In this document: positions 26,161-34,745 of the stretch, in pieces
Layout: every line of letters begins with the position of its first letter
Numbering within the stretch: the stretch's first letter is position 1
NCBI GenBank assembly: GCA_002347815.1
Contig: DDXV01000048.1
Coordinates: forward strand, 6,585-70,584
Direction of reading: 5' to 3'
DNA length: 64,000 nt
Source of the DNA: Syntrophaceae bacterium UBA2251
GTDB taxonomy: Bacteria > Desulfobacterota > Syntrophia > Syntrophales > UBA2251
Notes under the pieces: model-generated
What the model saw: only the letters and a program-made list of their open reading frames with translations
The model's database searches: none
Told to the model about the DNA's origin: nothing
Translations under genes and position numbers: made by a program

Positions 26161-27359
26161 CGGCCGCACTCCCGCACGGTCGCGACGGCGAAGACGGCCA
26201 CGCCTTCCTCCCGGCCGACGAACCCCATGCCCTCGTTCGTCTTGGCCTTGATGTTGACCCGGACGGCGTCCAGGCGGAGCGCTGTCGAAAGATGTTCGAT
26301 CATGGCCGGGATGTGCACCGCCAGTTTGGGTTTCTCCATCAGGATCGTGGCGTCGAGATGAACGACCTCGAACTTTTTCTCCTTCACGAGGCTGCCGACC
26401 CGCGCCAGGAGGGTCAGGCTGGACACGCCGCGATAGGCCGGGTCCGAATCGGGGAAGAGGCGCCCGATGTCCCCGCCCCCGACGGCCCCCAACAGGGCGT
26501 CGATCACGGCGTGGACCAAGGCGTCGCCGTCGGAGTGTCCGAGCAGCCCCCGGGGATGGGGAATGTCCACCCCGCCGAGGATCAGTCGTCGATCCGCCAC
26601 CAGGCGGTGGCTGTCATACCCGCAGCCGACACGCTCCGGCATCTCCGTTGCGCCCTCCCCGCTCTCCCTTCCCCGTTTCTCCAGGAACCAGCGGGCCCAG
26701 TCCAGATCTTCCGGGGTCGTCATCTTGATGTTCTGCGCCAGTCCGGGAATTATCCGCACCCGCGTTCCCGTCCGCTCGACCAGGGCGGCGTCGTCCGTCC
26801 CGTAGAATCCTTCGGCGGCGGCCCGTTCATGGGCCCGTCGAATCACCTCCAGACGGAAGGCCTGTGGGGTCTGGACGAGGCACAGCCTCTCCCGGGGCAG
26901 CGTCTCTTCCGCCCACCCCTCGGCATCGGTTGATTTCACCGTGTCCCGCACGGGAATGCCCGTCGCGACGGCTCCCCAGCGGACCGCCCCGGCGATGGCC
27001 GCCTCGACCAGCGCCGGCGTTGCCAGGGGACGGACGGCGTCATGGATCACCACGATGTCCGTCGTCTCCGCCCGGACCGCCGCCAGCCCCTTTGCGACGG
27101 AGTCCTGCCTCTCCCTGCCTCCCGCGATCACGCGGCGGACCTTGTCCAGGCCGTACCGCCCCACGATTTCCGACCGGACACGCGGCACATCCGCCCGGGG
27201 CACGACCAGGAGGATCTCGGTCACCGCGGATACGCGCGAAAACGTCTTCAGGACATGGACGATCACCGGCAGGTCGCCCAGCGGGAGGTACTGTTTGGGC
27301 CGGGCCGTTCCCATCCTCCTGCCCGCTCCGCCGGCTGCAATGATCGCCGTCACGTTCAT
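26157..27359 (-). CDS. ispDF: Bifunctional IspD-IspF: MEP cytidylyltransferase / MEcPP synthase
   Basis: A fusion of two MEP-pathway enzymes for isoprenoid precursors. Residues 1-~225 are IspD (AIIAAGGAGRRMGTARPKQYLPLGD, VIHDAVRPLATPALVEAAI, KMTTPEDLDWA). Residues ~245-400 are IspF (VGCGYDSHRLV, LILGGVDIPHPRGLLGHSDGDALVHA, GGDIGRLFPDSDPAYRG, the C-terminal NIKAKTNEGMGFVGREEGVAV). Start ATG 27359 fits the IspD N-terminus; the longer frame upstream overlaps the PIN/TRAM gene and is not supported. No strong Shine-Dalgarno is visible. The fusion skips the intermediate enzyme IspE, as in other bifunctional IspDF proteins. Confidence 0.95.
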   Translation of the reverse strand: MNVTAIIAAGGAGRRMGTARPKQYLPLGDLPVIVHVLKTFSRVSAVTEILLVVPRADVPRVRSEIVGRYGLDKVRRVIAGGRERQDSVAKGLAAVRAETTDIVVIHDAVRPLATPALVEAAIAGAVRWGAVATGIPVRDTVKSTDAEGWAEETLPRERLCLVQTPQAFRLEVIRRAHERAAAEGFYGTDDAALVERTGTRVRIIPGLAQNIKMTTPEDLDWARWFLEKRGRESGEGATEMPERVGCGYDSHRLVADRRLILGGVDIPHPRGLLGHSDGDALVHAVIDALLGAVGGGDIGRLFPDSDPAYRGVSSLTLLARVGSLVKEKKFEVVHLDATILMEKPKLAVHIPAMIEHLSTALRLDAVRVNIKAKTNEGMGFVGREEGVAVFAVATVRECGR

Positions 27360-27408
27360 AAAAGCCGCATCGCCGGAGCGCCGGAGGCGCCGCCGGCCAT
27401 TCGTCGTT

Positions 27409-28431
27409 TCACGATTTCGCCCCCAGGGCAAACATCTTCTTGTCCTGGGCAAGCCCCTTCATCTCGGAGAAGATCATCCGTCCCGCGGTGGTCTGCAGAA
27501 CACTGGTCACCTGGACATCGACGAGTTGCCCCTGGTAGCGCTGGGCGTTGTCGGCCACGATCATCGTGCCGTCATCGAGATAGGCCACCCCCTGCCCGGG
27601 TTCCTTCCCCTCGCGGATGATCTTGACCGTCATCGACTCACCGGGCAGGACGATCGGTTTGACGGCGTTGGCCAGTTCGTTCACATTGAGGATCTTGATC
27701 CCCTGCAGCTCCGCCACCTTGTTCAGGTTGAAATCGTTGGTAATGATCTTTCCCTTTTTCTCCCTGGCCAGGGCCACCAGCTTGGCATCGACGCCCTTGA
27801 TCCTTGGAAAATCCTGGTCCAGCACTTCGATCGATATGCCCGAAGCGCGCTGCATGCGGTTCAGGATATCGAGTCCCCTCCGGCCGCGGGACCGCTTCAG
27901 GGAATCCGAGGAGTCGGCAATGTACTGAAGCTCGTCGAGCACAAATCGCGGGACGATAAAATTGCCGTCGACGAACCCCGTATCGCAGATGTCGGCAATG
28001 CGGCCGTCGATGATCACGCTCGTATCCAGGATCCGGCAATCGACGGGCTCCTTCGGCGCGTGGAGTCCAAACACGTGCAGTTCTTCGATCTTATTCGATC
28101 CCAGTACGAGCCCCAGATAGCCCATGGTCACGGTCACCAGGGCGTAGATCCAGGGAACGATCTGACGTTTTTCGCTAATATTGGTAACAAAACTGAGCCC
28201 GTAGGCAAAAAGAAACGCGATAAGCAGGCCGATGAACATACCGGCGACACCGCCGAAGATCACCCGGATCGAGACCTTGCGGATGGCCTGTTCGATCTGG
28301 ATGACACTGAGGGCAATGATGATGCCGGCAACCAGACCGAGCAAGGACGTGGGAAATCCCCAGTCATAATGATAAACGATAAAGTAACCGCTGACGGAAC
28401 AGGCCAGGATCAGCAACAATCGAATAATCAA
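27409..28431 (-). CDS. Membrane-anchored PIN/TRAM-domain protein (YacL-like)
   Basis: Four N-terminal membrane helices span residues ~1-110 (LLLILACSVSGYFIVY; SLLGLVAGIIIALSVI; VIFGGVAGMFIGLLIAFLF; WIYALVTVTMGYLGLVLG). A PIN nuclease domain follows, with acidic residues in RILDTSVIIDGRIADI, FVLDELQYIADS, GVDAKLVALA and IITNDFNLNKVA. The C-terminal ~75 residues form a TRAM RNA-binding domain (GESMTVKIIREGKEPGQGVAYLDDGTMIVAD). The acidic set looks intact, so RNase activity is plausible. The gene order carD - this - ispD/F is conserved in deltaproteobacteria and Firmicutes-like genomes. Confidence 0.9.
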   Translation of the reverse strand: MIIRLLLILACSVSGYFIVYHYDWGFPTSLLGLVAGIIIALSVIQIEQAIRKVSIRVIFGGVAGMFIGLLIAFLFAYGLSFVTNISEKRQIVPWIYALVTVTMGYLGLVLGSNKIEELHVFGLHAPKEPVDCRILDTSVIIDGRIADICDTGFVDGNFIVPRFVLDELQYIADSSDSLKRSRGRRGLDILNRMQRASGISIEVLDQDFPRIKGVDAKLVALAREKKGKIITNDFNLNKVAELQGIKILNVNELANAVKPIVLPGESMTVKIIREGKEPGQGVAYLDDGTMIVADNAQRYQGQLVDVQVTSVLQTTAGRMIFSEMKGLAQDKKMFALGAKS

Positions 28432-28582
28432 TCCCTTTCACCTCCTTTCTTTTCGAAATCGCGCGGACGGTTGAAACCGCCGCCCTTTTCAAAGAACGGA
28501 CGCCATAACCGGAAAACGGGAGCAACGATTTTCCCCGTTCTCCCGTGCGTCCGGAAACCTCTCGATGCGGTTGAGGCGGGAC

Positions 28583-29068
28583 TTACTGAACGGGAAAGAT
28601 CCTCTTCAGATCCTGTTCGATCTTGGTTTCTTCGGTGTTGCAGGCCACGGAGATCTCCTTGATCAGCAGACTCTTGGCCGTATCCATCATCTTCCGTTCG
28701 CCGAACGACAGATTCTTGTCGGACTTGAGGATGAACAGGTCACGCAGGACCTTGGCGATTTCGAAAACGGACCCGGTCTTGATCTTTTCCAGATACTCCC
28801 GGTGCCGCTTGTTCCAGGTCTGCTTGTCGATGGCGGCGTCCTTGTTGCGGAGGATTTCGTAAATCTTGGGAATCTCTTTCTGGGAGATGACCTGCCGCAG
28901 GCCGACCGATTCGGCTCTGCTCGTGGGAATCATGATTTTCATGCCGTTTCCCATGATTTTCATGATGTAGAAAGGCTGATTGCTCCCCATGAATTCGCGA
29001 TGTTCGATGGCCTCGATGACCCCCACGCCCTGCGCCGGGTAGACCGCCAAATCCCCTACCTTAAACAT
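28583..29068 (-). CDS. carD: CarD family transcriptional regulator
   Basis: CarD-type proteins bind the RNA polymerase beta subunit through an N-terminal Tudor-like domain and stabilise open complexes. This 161-residue protein has the signature start MFKVGDLAVYPAQGVGVIEAIE and YIMKIMGNGMKIMIPTSRA, followed by a helical C-terminal DNA-binding domain. GGCAGGTGTAATCGG precedes the ATG. A good promoter lies at 29102-29130. A 150-bp gap without a clear terminator separates it from the PIN/TRAM gene. Confidence 0.93.
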   Translation of the reverse strand: MFKVGDLAVYPAQGVGVIEAIEHREFMGSNQPFYIMKIMGNGMKIMIPTSRAESVGLRQVISQKEIPKIYEILRNKDAAIDKQTWNKRHREYLEKIKTGSVFEIAKVLRDLFILKSDKNLSFGERKMMDTAKSLLIKEISVACNTEETKIEQDLKRIFPVQ

Positions 29069-29101
29069 CCGATTACACCTGCCTTTTATTTTGAATATTG
29101 T

Positions 29102-29130
29102 AGGTTATCACATTTTGACTGCCGCGTCAA
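29102..29130 (-). promoter_or_regulatory. Promoter for carD and the downstream ispDF operon
   Basis: Minus strand TTGACG (29130-29125) and TAACCT (29107-29102) with a 17-bp spacer, 34 bp before the carD ATG. It sits between carD and the radical SAM gene on the same strand. Confidence 0.55.
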
Positions 29131-29161
29131 TCGCAAATCGCGGCGAGTGCGGTTTCCCCTT

Positions 29162-30310
29162 TTAAATGTACCGGTTCATGATCCCGTCCAGCTCCTGGTC
29201 CAGGCGCCCGGGGTCCCCCCCGTGATAGGCGGCGACGATGTCCTGCAAGCGCCGGTAGACGCGCCCGTCGGCAAGATCGTCGAGACACCGATACACCCCC
29301 CGCCGCCGCCCCAGGCGGAAGATGCGTCGATCCTCCTCGGACAGGGCGAAGTAGCGGTCCACCGTTGCCAGCAGCCGCGCCTTGTCCTCCGGAAGTTTCC
29401 CCTCCAGTTCCTCCAGGAGATTCAGGATATGATCGCTGACGAGGGTCGTTTCGATGCCGTCGAGCGCTTCGATGAAACAGCGGATTTCCCTCAGGATCTC
29501 CTCGTCGCTCAGCGGCTCGAACTCCCCGCGCGTCATCAGGTCGTGAAGATCCGTCCCGGGCACGACGTGGAGGGTCCGCAACCGCACGAACTCGGGATCG
29601 ATCCGGTTGATCGCGTCGGCCGTCGCCAGGGCATGCTCCCGGCTCCACCGGCGGCCGCCCAGGCCGGGCATGACGTATTCCGAAAGCGAAATGCCGGCGG
29701 CCACGATGCGCTGCCCCCCGGTGACATGGTCGGCGGCCGTCACTCCCTTGCGGATGAAGGCCAGCAGCGGATCGTAGCCGCTCTCCATGCCGATGTGGAT
29801 GCGCGTCAGACCGGCCTCCCTCAGTTTGCCGAGATCCTCGACGGACCTCCGGGCGGCCGTATGGGAACGGGCGTATGTCGTGATGCGCCCGACGGACGGA
29901 AACCGGGTCTTGATGAAGGTCAGCACCTCGGCCAGGTCGTCCGTTTTCATGATCAGGGAATTGGCGTCCTGCAGAAAAACCGAGGTGGCGCCGAAATACA
30001 GCCAGGCGGCCACGCTGCGATAGCCGTCGTCGACGTCGTCCCCCCGGCCATAGATCCGGTTGACCAGGCGATCCGTGATGCGTCCCCCGTCCCCCTGCTG
30101 CCAGGACCACTGGCGGATTTGATCGGCGATCTGACCGATCCGGGTGATGTCCTCCTTGATCTCGGCGACGGAGCGGAGGGAAAAGGCCGTTCCCCGATAG
30201 GTGTGACAGAAGGCGCACTTGTTCCAGGGGCAATTCCGGGTCACCCGGATCAGGAGACTCCTGGCCTCGCTGGGAGGACGGATCGGTCCCTGTTCAAACA
30301 TCTCGTTCAC
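29162..30310 (-). CDS. Radical SAM protein with CX4CX2C cluster motif
   Basis: A 382-residue radical SAM enzyme. The cluster-binding cysteines are in TRNCPWNKCAFCHTY, spaced C-x4-C-x2-C rather than the classic C-x3-C-x2-C; this variant is known in some radical SAM subfamilies. Barrel motifs follow (TTYARSHTAARR, GLTRIHIGMESGYDPLL, YVMPGLGGRRWSREHA). The C-terminal ~100 residues are helical and charged. Start GTG 30310 has GGGAAGG at 8 nt; an ATG 3 codons later is the alternative. Substrate unknown. It stands alone between carD and the LytM-like gene. Confidence 0.85.
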   Translation of the reverse strand: MNEMFEQGPIRPPSEARSLLIRVTRNCPWNKCAFCHTYRGTAFSLRSVAEIKEDITRIGQIADQIRQWSWQQGDGGRITDRLVNRIYGRGDDVDDGYRSVAAWLYFGATSVFLQDANSLIMKTDDLAEVLTFIKTRFPSVGRITTYARSHTAARRSVEDLGKLREAGLTRIHIGMESGYDPLLAFIRKGVTAADHVTGGQRIVAAGISLSEYVMPGLGGRRWSREHALATADAINRIDPEFVRLRTLHVVPGTDLHDLMTRGEFEPLSDEEILREIRCFIEALDGIETTLVSDHILNLLEELEGKLPEDKARLLATVDRYFALSEEDRRIFRLGRRRGVYRCLDDLADGRVYRRLQDIVAAYHGGDPGRLDQELDGIMNRYI

Positions 30311-30355
30311 GGCTGAACCTTCCCGGAAACGGGGCGCTTTGGAAAAACCCGGGGG

Positions 30356-31276
30356 TCAGGGGAGGAAAAACATCGGGTTGCGCGCCTTGTTCCTGTAGCG
30401 GATTTCAAAGTTCCAATAGGGTTCCCGCCTCTTCTCCGGTTTTCCCATCAGGGCGATGATCTCGCCCCGCTTGACCCGCTGGTCACGCTGGACCCGGCGG
30501 TTCTTCAACTGGATGTACACCGTCTTGAAGTCGTCGGGGTGTTTGAGGATCACGGTTTCTCCATACTCCTTGAGGGTGTCCGAAAAAATCACCGTCCCGC
30601 CTGCCGCGGCCAGAACCGGCGTATTCTCCGGGGCGTCGATTTCGATTCCGTTGGCATTGAGCCCGTTCGGCTGGATGCCGAATCGCGTCCTGACGGGCCC
30701 CTTGACGGGCCACATAAACCGCTGACGCTCGAAGCGGATGTCTTCGGAAGGGGTTGCCGGCGACGGGATTGGGCGGGCTGCCGGCGGTCCGGCGTTTCGC
30801 GGGGGGGAAGGACGGGCCTGAACGGCCACGCCTCCGGGATCTTTTTCCGGAAGCGCCTTCCCGCTGCCCTCCACGGCGGGCGGTGGCTTCGCCGCCCCGG
30901 ACGACGATGAGCGGACATCCGGAACCGGCTGCGTCCGGGGCGCCTTACGCGGAGATGGCGGCGCGGCCGGGACCGCCGCGACCGGCTCCGGGACGGACGG
31001 CGAGGACTCCTGAATCTCCGGGAGATCGATGTCATGGATCTGGATCGCCCCGGGGATGAACAACGCACTGCCTTCCGCGATCATATCCGGACGGGTGATG
31101 TTGTTGTACTCGGCCAGGTCCTGGACGCTCACCTGGTAGGTCCGGGCGATGACGGAAAGGGTTTCGCCGCGCTGGACGCGGTGATAGACGCCCCGGGACG
31201 GTTCCGTTCTGTCGAGATATGCCGTGCAGGCGAGCGTACACGCCAGGAGCGCCAAAAGAACGAATGTCCGTTTCAC
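30356..31276 (-). CDS. LysM lipoprotein with degenerate LytM (M23) domain, NlpD-like
   Basis: The N-terminus MKRTFVLLALLACTLAC is a lipoprotein signal (GTG start 31276, AGAGGGCAGGG upstream). A LysM peptidoglycan-binding module spans residues ~30-75 (YHRVQRGETLSVIARTYQVSVQDLAEYN). A Pro/Ala/Ser-rich linker of ~100 residues leads to a LytM-fold domain. The usual zinc ligands are absent: the HxGxD site reads NGIEID, TVYxHL reads TVYIQLK, and the final HxH reads YWNFE. Such domains in NlpD/EnvC do not cut peptidoglycan but activate amidases, so an amidase-activator role is the best inference. pcm next door is a common nlpD neighbour. Confidence 0.88.
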   Translation of the reverse strand: MKRTFVLLALLACTLACTAYLDRTEPSRGVYHRVQRGETLSVIARTYQVSVQDLAEYNNITRPDMIAEGSALFIPGAIQIHDIDLPEIQESSPSVPEPVAAVPAAPPSPRKAPRTQPVPDVRSSSSGAAKPPPAVEGSGKALPEKDPGGVAVQARPSPPRNAGPPAARPIPSPATPSEDIRFERQRFMWPVKGPVRTRFGIQPNGLNANGIEIDAPENTPVLAAAGGTVIFSDTLKEYGETVILKHPDDFKTVYIQLKNRRVQRDQRVKRGEIIALMGKPEKRREPYWNFEIRYRNKARNPMFFLP

Positions 31277-31325
31277 CCCTGCCCTCTTTCCAAAGATCGG
31301 TCCCGTCGCCGGAATGTCGGAGGGG

Positions 31326-31982
31326 TCAGGCCTGCCATCCGTGCTCCCCGATCAGGCTCACGAAGCGGCAGCCGCCCAGATCTTCCTGCTTGATGTCGCC
31401 GGCCTCTTCCGATTGCCGGATCACCCTGATCAGGTCCTGCGTGTGACGATCCCCGACCGGGATGACCAGACGTCCGCCCACCGCAAGCTGCTCGACGAGA
31501 ATTCGGGGAACGCGCGGGGCGCCCGCCGTCACGATGATCGCATCGAACGGAGATTCTTCCCGCCAGCCGTACGTCCCGTCGCCGATCCGGATCGCGACGT
31601 TATAATCGTCCAGGGCGTCGAGAATCTTGCGGGCCCGGCTGGCCAGCGGCGCCACCCGCTCGATGGAAAAGACCTGATCCGCCAACGCCGCCAGCACGGC
31701 CGTCTGGTAACCCGACCCGGTGCCGATTTCCAGCACCCGCTCGCGCCCCCGCAATTCCAGGGCGGCCGTCATCAGGGCGACGATGTAGGGTTGTGAAATG
31801 GTCTGACCCGCATCGATGGGCAGCGGGTGGTCGAAATAGGCCTGATCCCTCAGGGCCTCGTCCACGAACAGGTGCCGCGGAATCGTTTCCATGGCCTTCA
31901 GAACCCGTTCATCCCGAATACCCCGGGAACGGAGCTGGGTCTCGACCATCCGTTTTCTCTGTTTCGTGTAGATATCCATCAT
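31326..31982 (-). CDS. pcm: Protein-L-isoaspartate O-methyltransferase
   Basis: SAM-dependent repair of isoaspartyl residues in aged proteins. The 218-residue protein has the PCMT signatures RVLKAMETIPRHLFVDEAL, QTISQPYIVALM, SAM-binding VLEIGTGSGYQTAVLA and FDAIIVTAGAPRVP. Its ATG at 31982 overlaps the stop of the upstream small gene (ATGA). The nlpD-like gene follows after 49 bp. In enterics pcm and nlpD are also neighbours, next to surE/rpoS. Confidence 0.95.
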   Translation of the reverse strand: MMDIYTKQRKRMVETQLRSRGIRDERVLKAMETIPRHLFVDEALRDQAYFDHPLPIDAGQTISQPYIVALMTAALELRGRERVLEIGTGSGYQTAVLAALADQVFSIERVAPLASRARKILDALDDYNVAIRIGDGTYGWREESPFDAIIVTAGAPRVPRILVEQLAVGGRLVIPVGDRHTQDLIRVIRQSEEAGDIKQEDLGGCRFVSLIGEHGWQA

Positions 31983-32374
31983 CCGTCCTGCGGCATGGCC
32001 TTCTTCGGAGGAATGCGGTATGCCGCCTCCACCCAGTGGTGGCGACGCAAACCGAGGGCCTCGCGGGTCACGATCAGGTAGTAGTAGCGCAGCTTCGCCT
32101 CTTCCCGGACCCGATTGTACCGGTGGACTTGCGCATCGATCTCCCGGCGCAACCGCACCCGTTGCGTCTGGCTCTCCCCGCCGCCCGGCGAGTTCACGGC
32201 CTGGACCGGCGCCAGTTCCTCATAGCGGCCCTGCGCCGCCGCGATCTCTTCCTCGATCCGCCGGAGGGTGTTCAGGGATTCCAGGACGCGGGTGCCGGCC
32301 CGACCGAGGACCTCCGCCCGCTCTCGCAGGAATTCCTCCTGCAGGATTTCGTCCGGGCTTTTCGGCTTCGACAT
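31979..32374 (-). CDS. Small helical protein of unknown function
   Basis: A 131-residue, charged, mostly helical protein (ILQEEFLRERAEVLGRAG; RVLESLNTLRRIEEEIAAAQ; RVREEAKLRYYYLIVTREALGL). Coiled-coil character is likely between residues ~10 and 110. It has no signal peptide and no membrane segment. ATG 32374 is preferred over a TTG at 32398, although neither has a clear ribosome site. The 4-bp overlap with pcm suggests translational coupling. I do not recognise the family. Confidence 0.65.
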   Translation of the reverse strand: MSKPKSPDEILQEEFLRERAEVLGRAGTRVLESLNTLRRIEEEIAAAQGRYEELAPVQAVNSPGGGESQTQRVRLRREIDAQVHRYNRVREEAKLRYYYLIVTREALGLRRHHWVEAAYRIPPKKAMPQDG

Positions 32375-32599
32375 CTTTTGACAACTCAACCCGTTCAACG
32401 CGTCAGACGTATTGCCTTATCACAACGCGCCCCTTTTTTGCAATGTCGAAGGCAGTGGCGGGGCCGCCACACGCCGGGATTTCCCCTTTACAGCCCCGGG
32501 ATATTCCGCTACAGAGGACACGCGGAGCGGACGGCGGGAATCGCTGCGGGGCGTCGCCGTTCCACTTCCGGGAACCGAATCGCGAGGAGGATTGGACCC

Positions 32600-34186
32600 A
32601 TGTCGGAATGGGCGGGTGATGCGCTCTCACAGGCCGTGCGCGAGGGCTACCGGGCCGGGCGCGAGGATGAAACCCTGGAACCTCTCGTCCTGATCGATGG
32701 ACGGGGAAATCCCATCGGACGCTTCAGGAGCGGCGACGCCGTCATCTTCTACAACATCCGGGGGGAGCGGGAGATCGAACTGACGCGCAGTCTCACCGAA
32801 CCCGGTTTTTCGGAATTCCCCGTTCACCCGGACCTCGCGCTCCACTTCGCCACGATGATCCGCTACCGGGAGGACCTGAAGGCGGAGGTCGCCTTTCCGC
32901 CGGACGCGGTCGTCGCCGACACCCTGAGCGAAACCATCGCCCGCCACGGCTTGAAGCAGATCAAGATCACGGAGGCGGAAAAGGCGGTGCACGTCGGCTT
33001 TTTCCTGAACGGGAAAAGGGACGAACCCTTCGACGGGGAAGTGCGTCGTATCGTCGCGACCCGCAAGGATGTCGCCCTCTTCGACGAGGCCCCGGAAATG
33101 TCGATCGCGGCGGTCGCCGAGGCGGTCCTGGACGCGATCCGGGATGACGCGTATGCCTTCATTTTCGCCAATTTCCCGAATGTGGACGTCGTCGGGCACA
33201 TCGAGAACGAGGCGGCCATCCTGCGGGCCGTCGAGGCGGTGGACCGGAATCTGGGCCGGGTTGTCGAGGCCGCGACCCGGGCGGGCCTGACGGTGGTCGT
33301 CAGCGCCGACCACGGCACCGTGGAAAAATGGCTCTATCCCGACGGGACGATCGACACCGGCCACACGGACAGCCCGGTGCCTTTTCTCCTCCTCGATCCC
33401 GACGGTCCGGCGTCCCTGCGTCCGTCGGGCGAACTCACGGACATCGCGCCCACGGTCCTCGAGCGAATGGGTCTTCCCGTGCCCGCGGCCATGACGGGCC
33501 GATCGCTGCTGGCGGGCCCCCGCTCAGGGCAGAAGCCGGCGCGCCGGCTTCTGCTTCTCGTCCTCGACGGCTGGGGCCATGCCGCACCCGGCCCCGGCAA
33601 TCTCATCTCTTGCGCGCAAACGCCGCACATGGACCGGCTCTGGCAAACCGCTCCCCATGCCCTGCTCGCCGCCGCCGGGGAAGACGTGGGGCTCCCGGAG
33701 GGAACCGTGGGCAACTCCGAGGCCGGGCACCTCCACATCGGCGCCGGCCGTCGCATCTATGCCGACCGCGTCAAGATCGACCGGGCGATCGCCGACGGAT
33801 CGTTCTTCTCGAACCCGGCCTTCCTCGGCGCCATCCGGGCGGCCAGGGACGCGGGAACCGCGCTTCACCTGATGGGCATCGTCTCCTTCTTCAGCTCCCA
33901 CGGGTCGCTCCGGCACCTCTTCGCCCTGATGGACCTCGCCCGCCGGGAGGGCGTCCGGGACGTCTTCATCCACGCCATGCTCGGCCGGCGCGGAGAGAAG
34001 CCGGAAAGCGGCGCGAATTACATCCGGGAGATTGAAACGAAGTGCCTCGCCGACGGCCTCGGCCGGGTCGTCTCCGTCATCGGCCGGTACTGGTCGATGG
34101 ACCGCGAGGAAAACTGGGACCGCATCGAGAAAACCTATCGCATGCTCGTCTACGGGGAAGGCGCTCCCGTAGCGGAAAAGGGATGA
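32600..34186 (+). CDS. Circularly permuted cofactor-independent phosphoglycerate mutase
   Basis: Interconverts 3- and 2-phosphoglycerate in normal iPGM. Here the enzyme order is rearranged. Residues 1-~305 match the C-terminal half of iPGM (FYNIRGER with R54/R57; EAEK128; NVDVVGH D196/H200; SADHG D237/H238; GHTDSPVPF H255). A ~12-residue linker follows, then the normal N-terminus (LLLLVLDGWG D323; GNSEAGHLHIGAGR with catalytic-type S373; H434; GRYWSMDR R496/R502). The new ends fall in the loop that normally joins the GEG segment to the next helix, so nothing is lost. One departure: the usual DGRD loop reads GRRG (462-465), losing the second aspartate. GAGGAGG precedes ATG 32600; the longer upstream frame is a shadow. 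Confidence 0.88.
   Translation: MSEWAGDALSQAVREGYRAGREDETLEPLVLIDGRGNPIGRFRSGDAVIFYNIRGEREIELTRSLTEPGFSEFPVHPDLALHFATMIRYREDLKAEVAFPPDAVVADTLSETIARHGLKQIKITEAEKAVHVGFFLNGKRDEPFDGEVRRIVATRKDVALFDEAPEMSIAAVAEAVLDAIRDDAYAFIFANFPNVDVVGHIENEAAILRAVEAVDRNLGRVVEAATRAGLTVVVSADHGTVEKWLYPDGTIDTGHTDSPVPFLLLDPDGPASLRPSGELTDIAPTVLERMGLPVPAAMTGRSLLAGPRSGQKPARRLLLLVLDGWGHAAPGPGNLISCAQTPHMDRLWQTAPHALLAAAGEDVGLPEGTVGNSEAGHLHIGAGRRIYADRVKIDRAIADGSFFSNPAFLGAIRAARDAGTALHLMGIVSFFSSHGSLRHLFALMDLARREGVRDVFIHAMLGRRGEKPESGANYIREIETKCLADGLGRVVSVIGRYWSMDREENWDRIEKTYRMLVYGEGAPVAEKG
33529..33554. repeat. 26-bp perfect palindrome at the fusion joint of the permuted mutase
   Basis: The half-site GCAGAAGCCGGCG is followed immediately by its exact reverse complement. 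It encodes residues ~310-319, exactly where the old C-terminus meets the old N-terminus. It could be a scar of the rearrangement or a strong mRNA hairpin. Confidence 0.9.
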
Positions 34187-34189
34187 GCC

Positions 34190-34720
34190 ATGGAAGCGAC
34201 CCTCCACAAATCCGTCCTCGCGCTGGTTGAAGGCGACATCACGGAGCAGGAAACGGACGCCATCGTCAATGCCGCGAACGAACGTCTGGCGGGAGGCGCC
34301 GGGGTCGACGGCGCCATCCACCGCGCCGGCGGACCGGCCATCATGGCGGAGTGCCGGCAGATCGGCGGCTGCCGCACAGGTCAGGCCGTCATCACGACCG
34401 GCGGGGACCTCAAGGCGAGGTACGTCATCCACACCGTCGGCCCCGTCTACCGCGGGGGAACGCGGGGCGAAGCGGAGCTGCTCAAGAGCGCCTATCTGGA
34501 AAGCCTGAAGCTGGCCTCGAAAAAAGGCCTGAAGAGCATCGCCTTTCCCGCCATCAGCCTGGGGATCTACGGCTATCCCCCGGCGGAAGGGGCGCGGATC
34601 GCCCTGAAGACGGCGATCGATTACTTGAGGGCCCACGACGACATCGCGCGGGTCCACTTCGTACTCTTCGGCCGGGACATGTTCGACCTCTTCGAGCGGG
34701 AACTGCGCCTGCTCCTGTAG
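34190..34720 (+). CDS. Macro-domain protein (O-acetyl-ADP-ribose deacetylase type)
   Basis: A stand-alone macro domain of 176 residues: LVEGDITEQETDAIVNAANERLAGGAGVDGAI is the ADP-ribose-binding core. GDLKARYVIHTVGPVYRGG and SIAFPAISLGIYGYPPAEGA complete it. This matches the MacroD/YmdB type that hydrolyses O-acetyl-ADP-ribose or ADP-ribosylated side chains. It starts 3 bp after the mutase stop, so the two are co-transcribed. The pairing with a glycolytic enzyme has no obvious biochemical reason. Confidence 0.92.
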   Translation: MEATLHKSVLALVEGDITEQETDAIVNAANERLAGGAGVDGAIHRAGGPAIMAECRQIGGCRTGQAVITTGGDLKARYVIHTVGPVYRGGTRGEAELLKSAYLESLKLASKKGLKSIAFPAISLGIYGYPPAEGARIALKTAIDYLRAHDDIARVHFVLFGRDMFDLFERELRLLL

Positions 34721-34745
34721 CGCACGGCCCCGGCCGCACGGCCGC

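Noticed and set aside
31793..32599. N-terminal extension of the permuted mutase frame
   Set aside because: It is antisense to pcm and the small helical gene, with no ribosome site, whereas GAGGAGG precedes ATG 32600.
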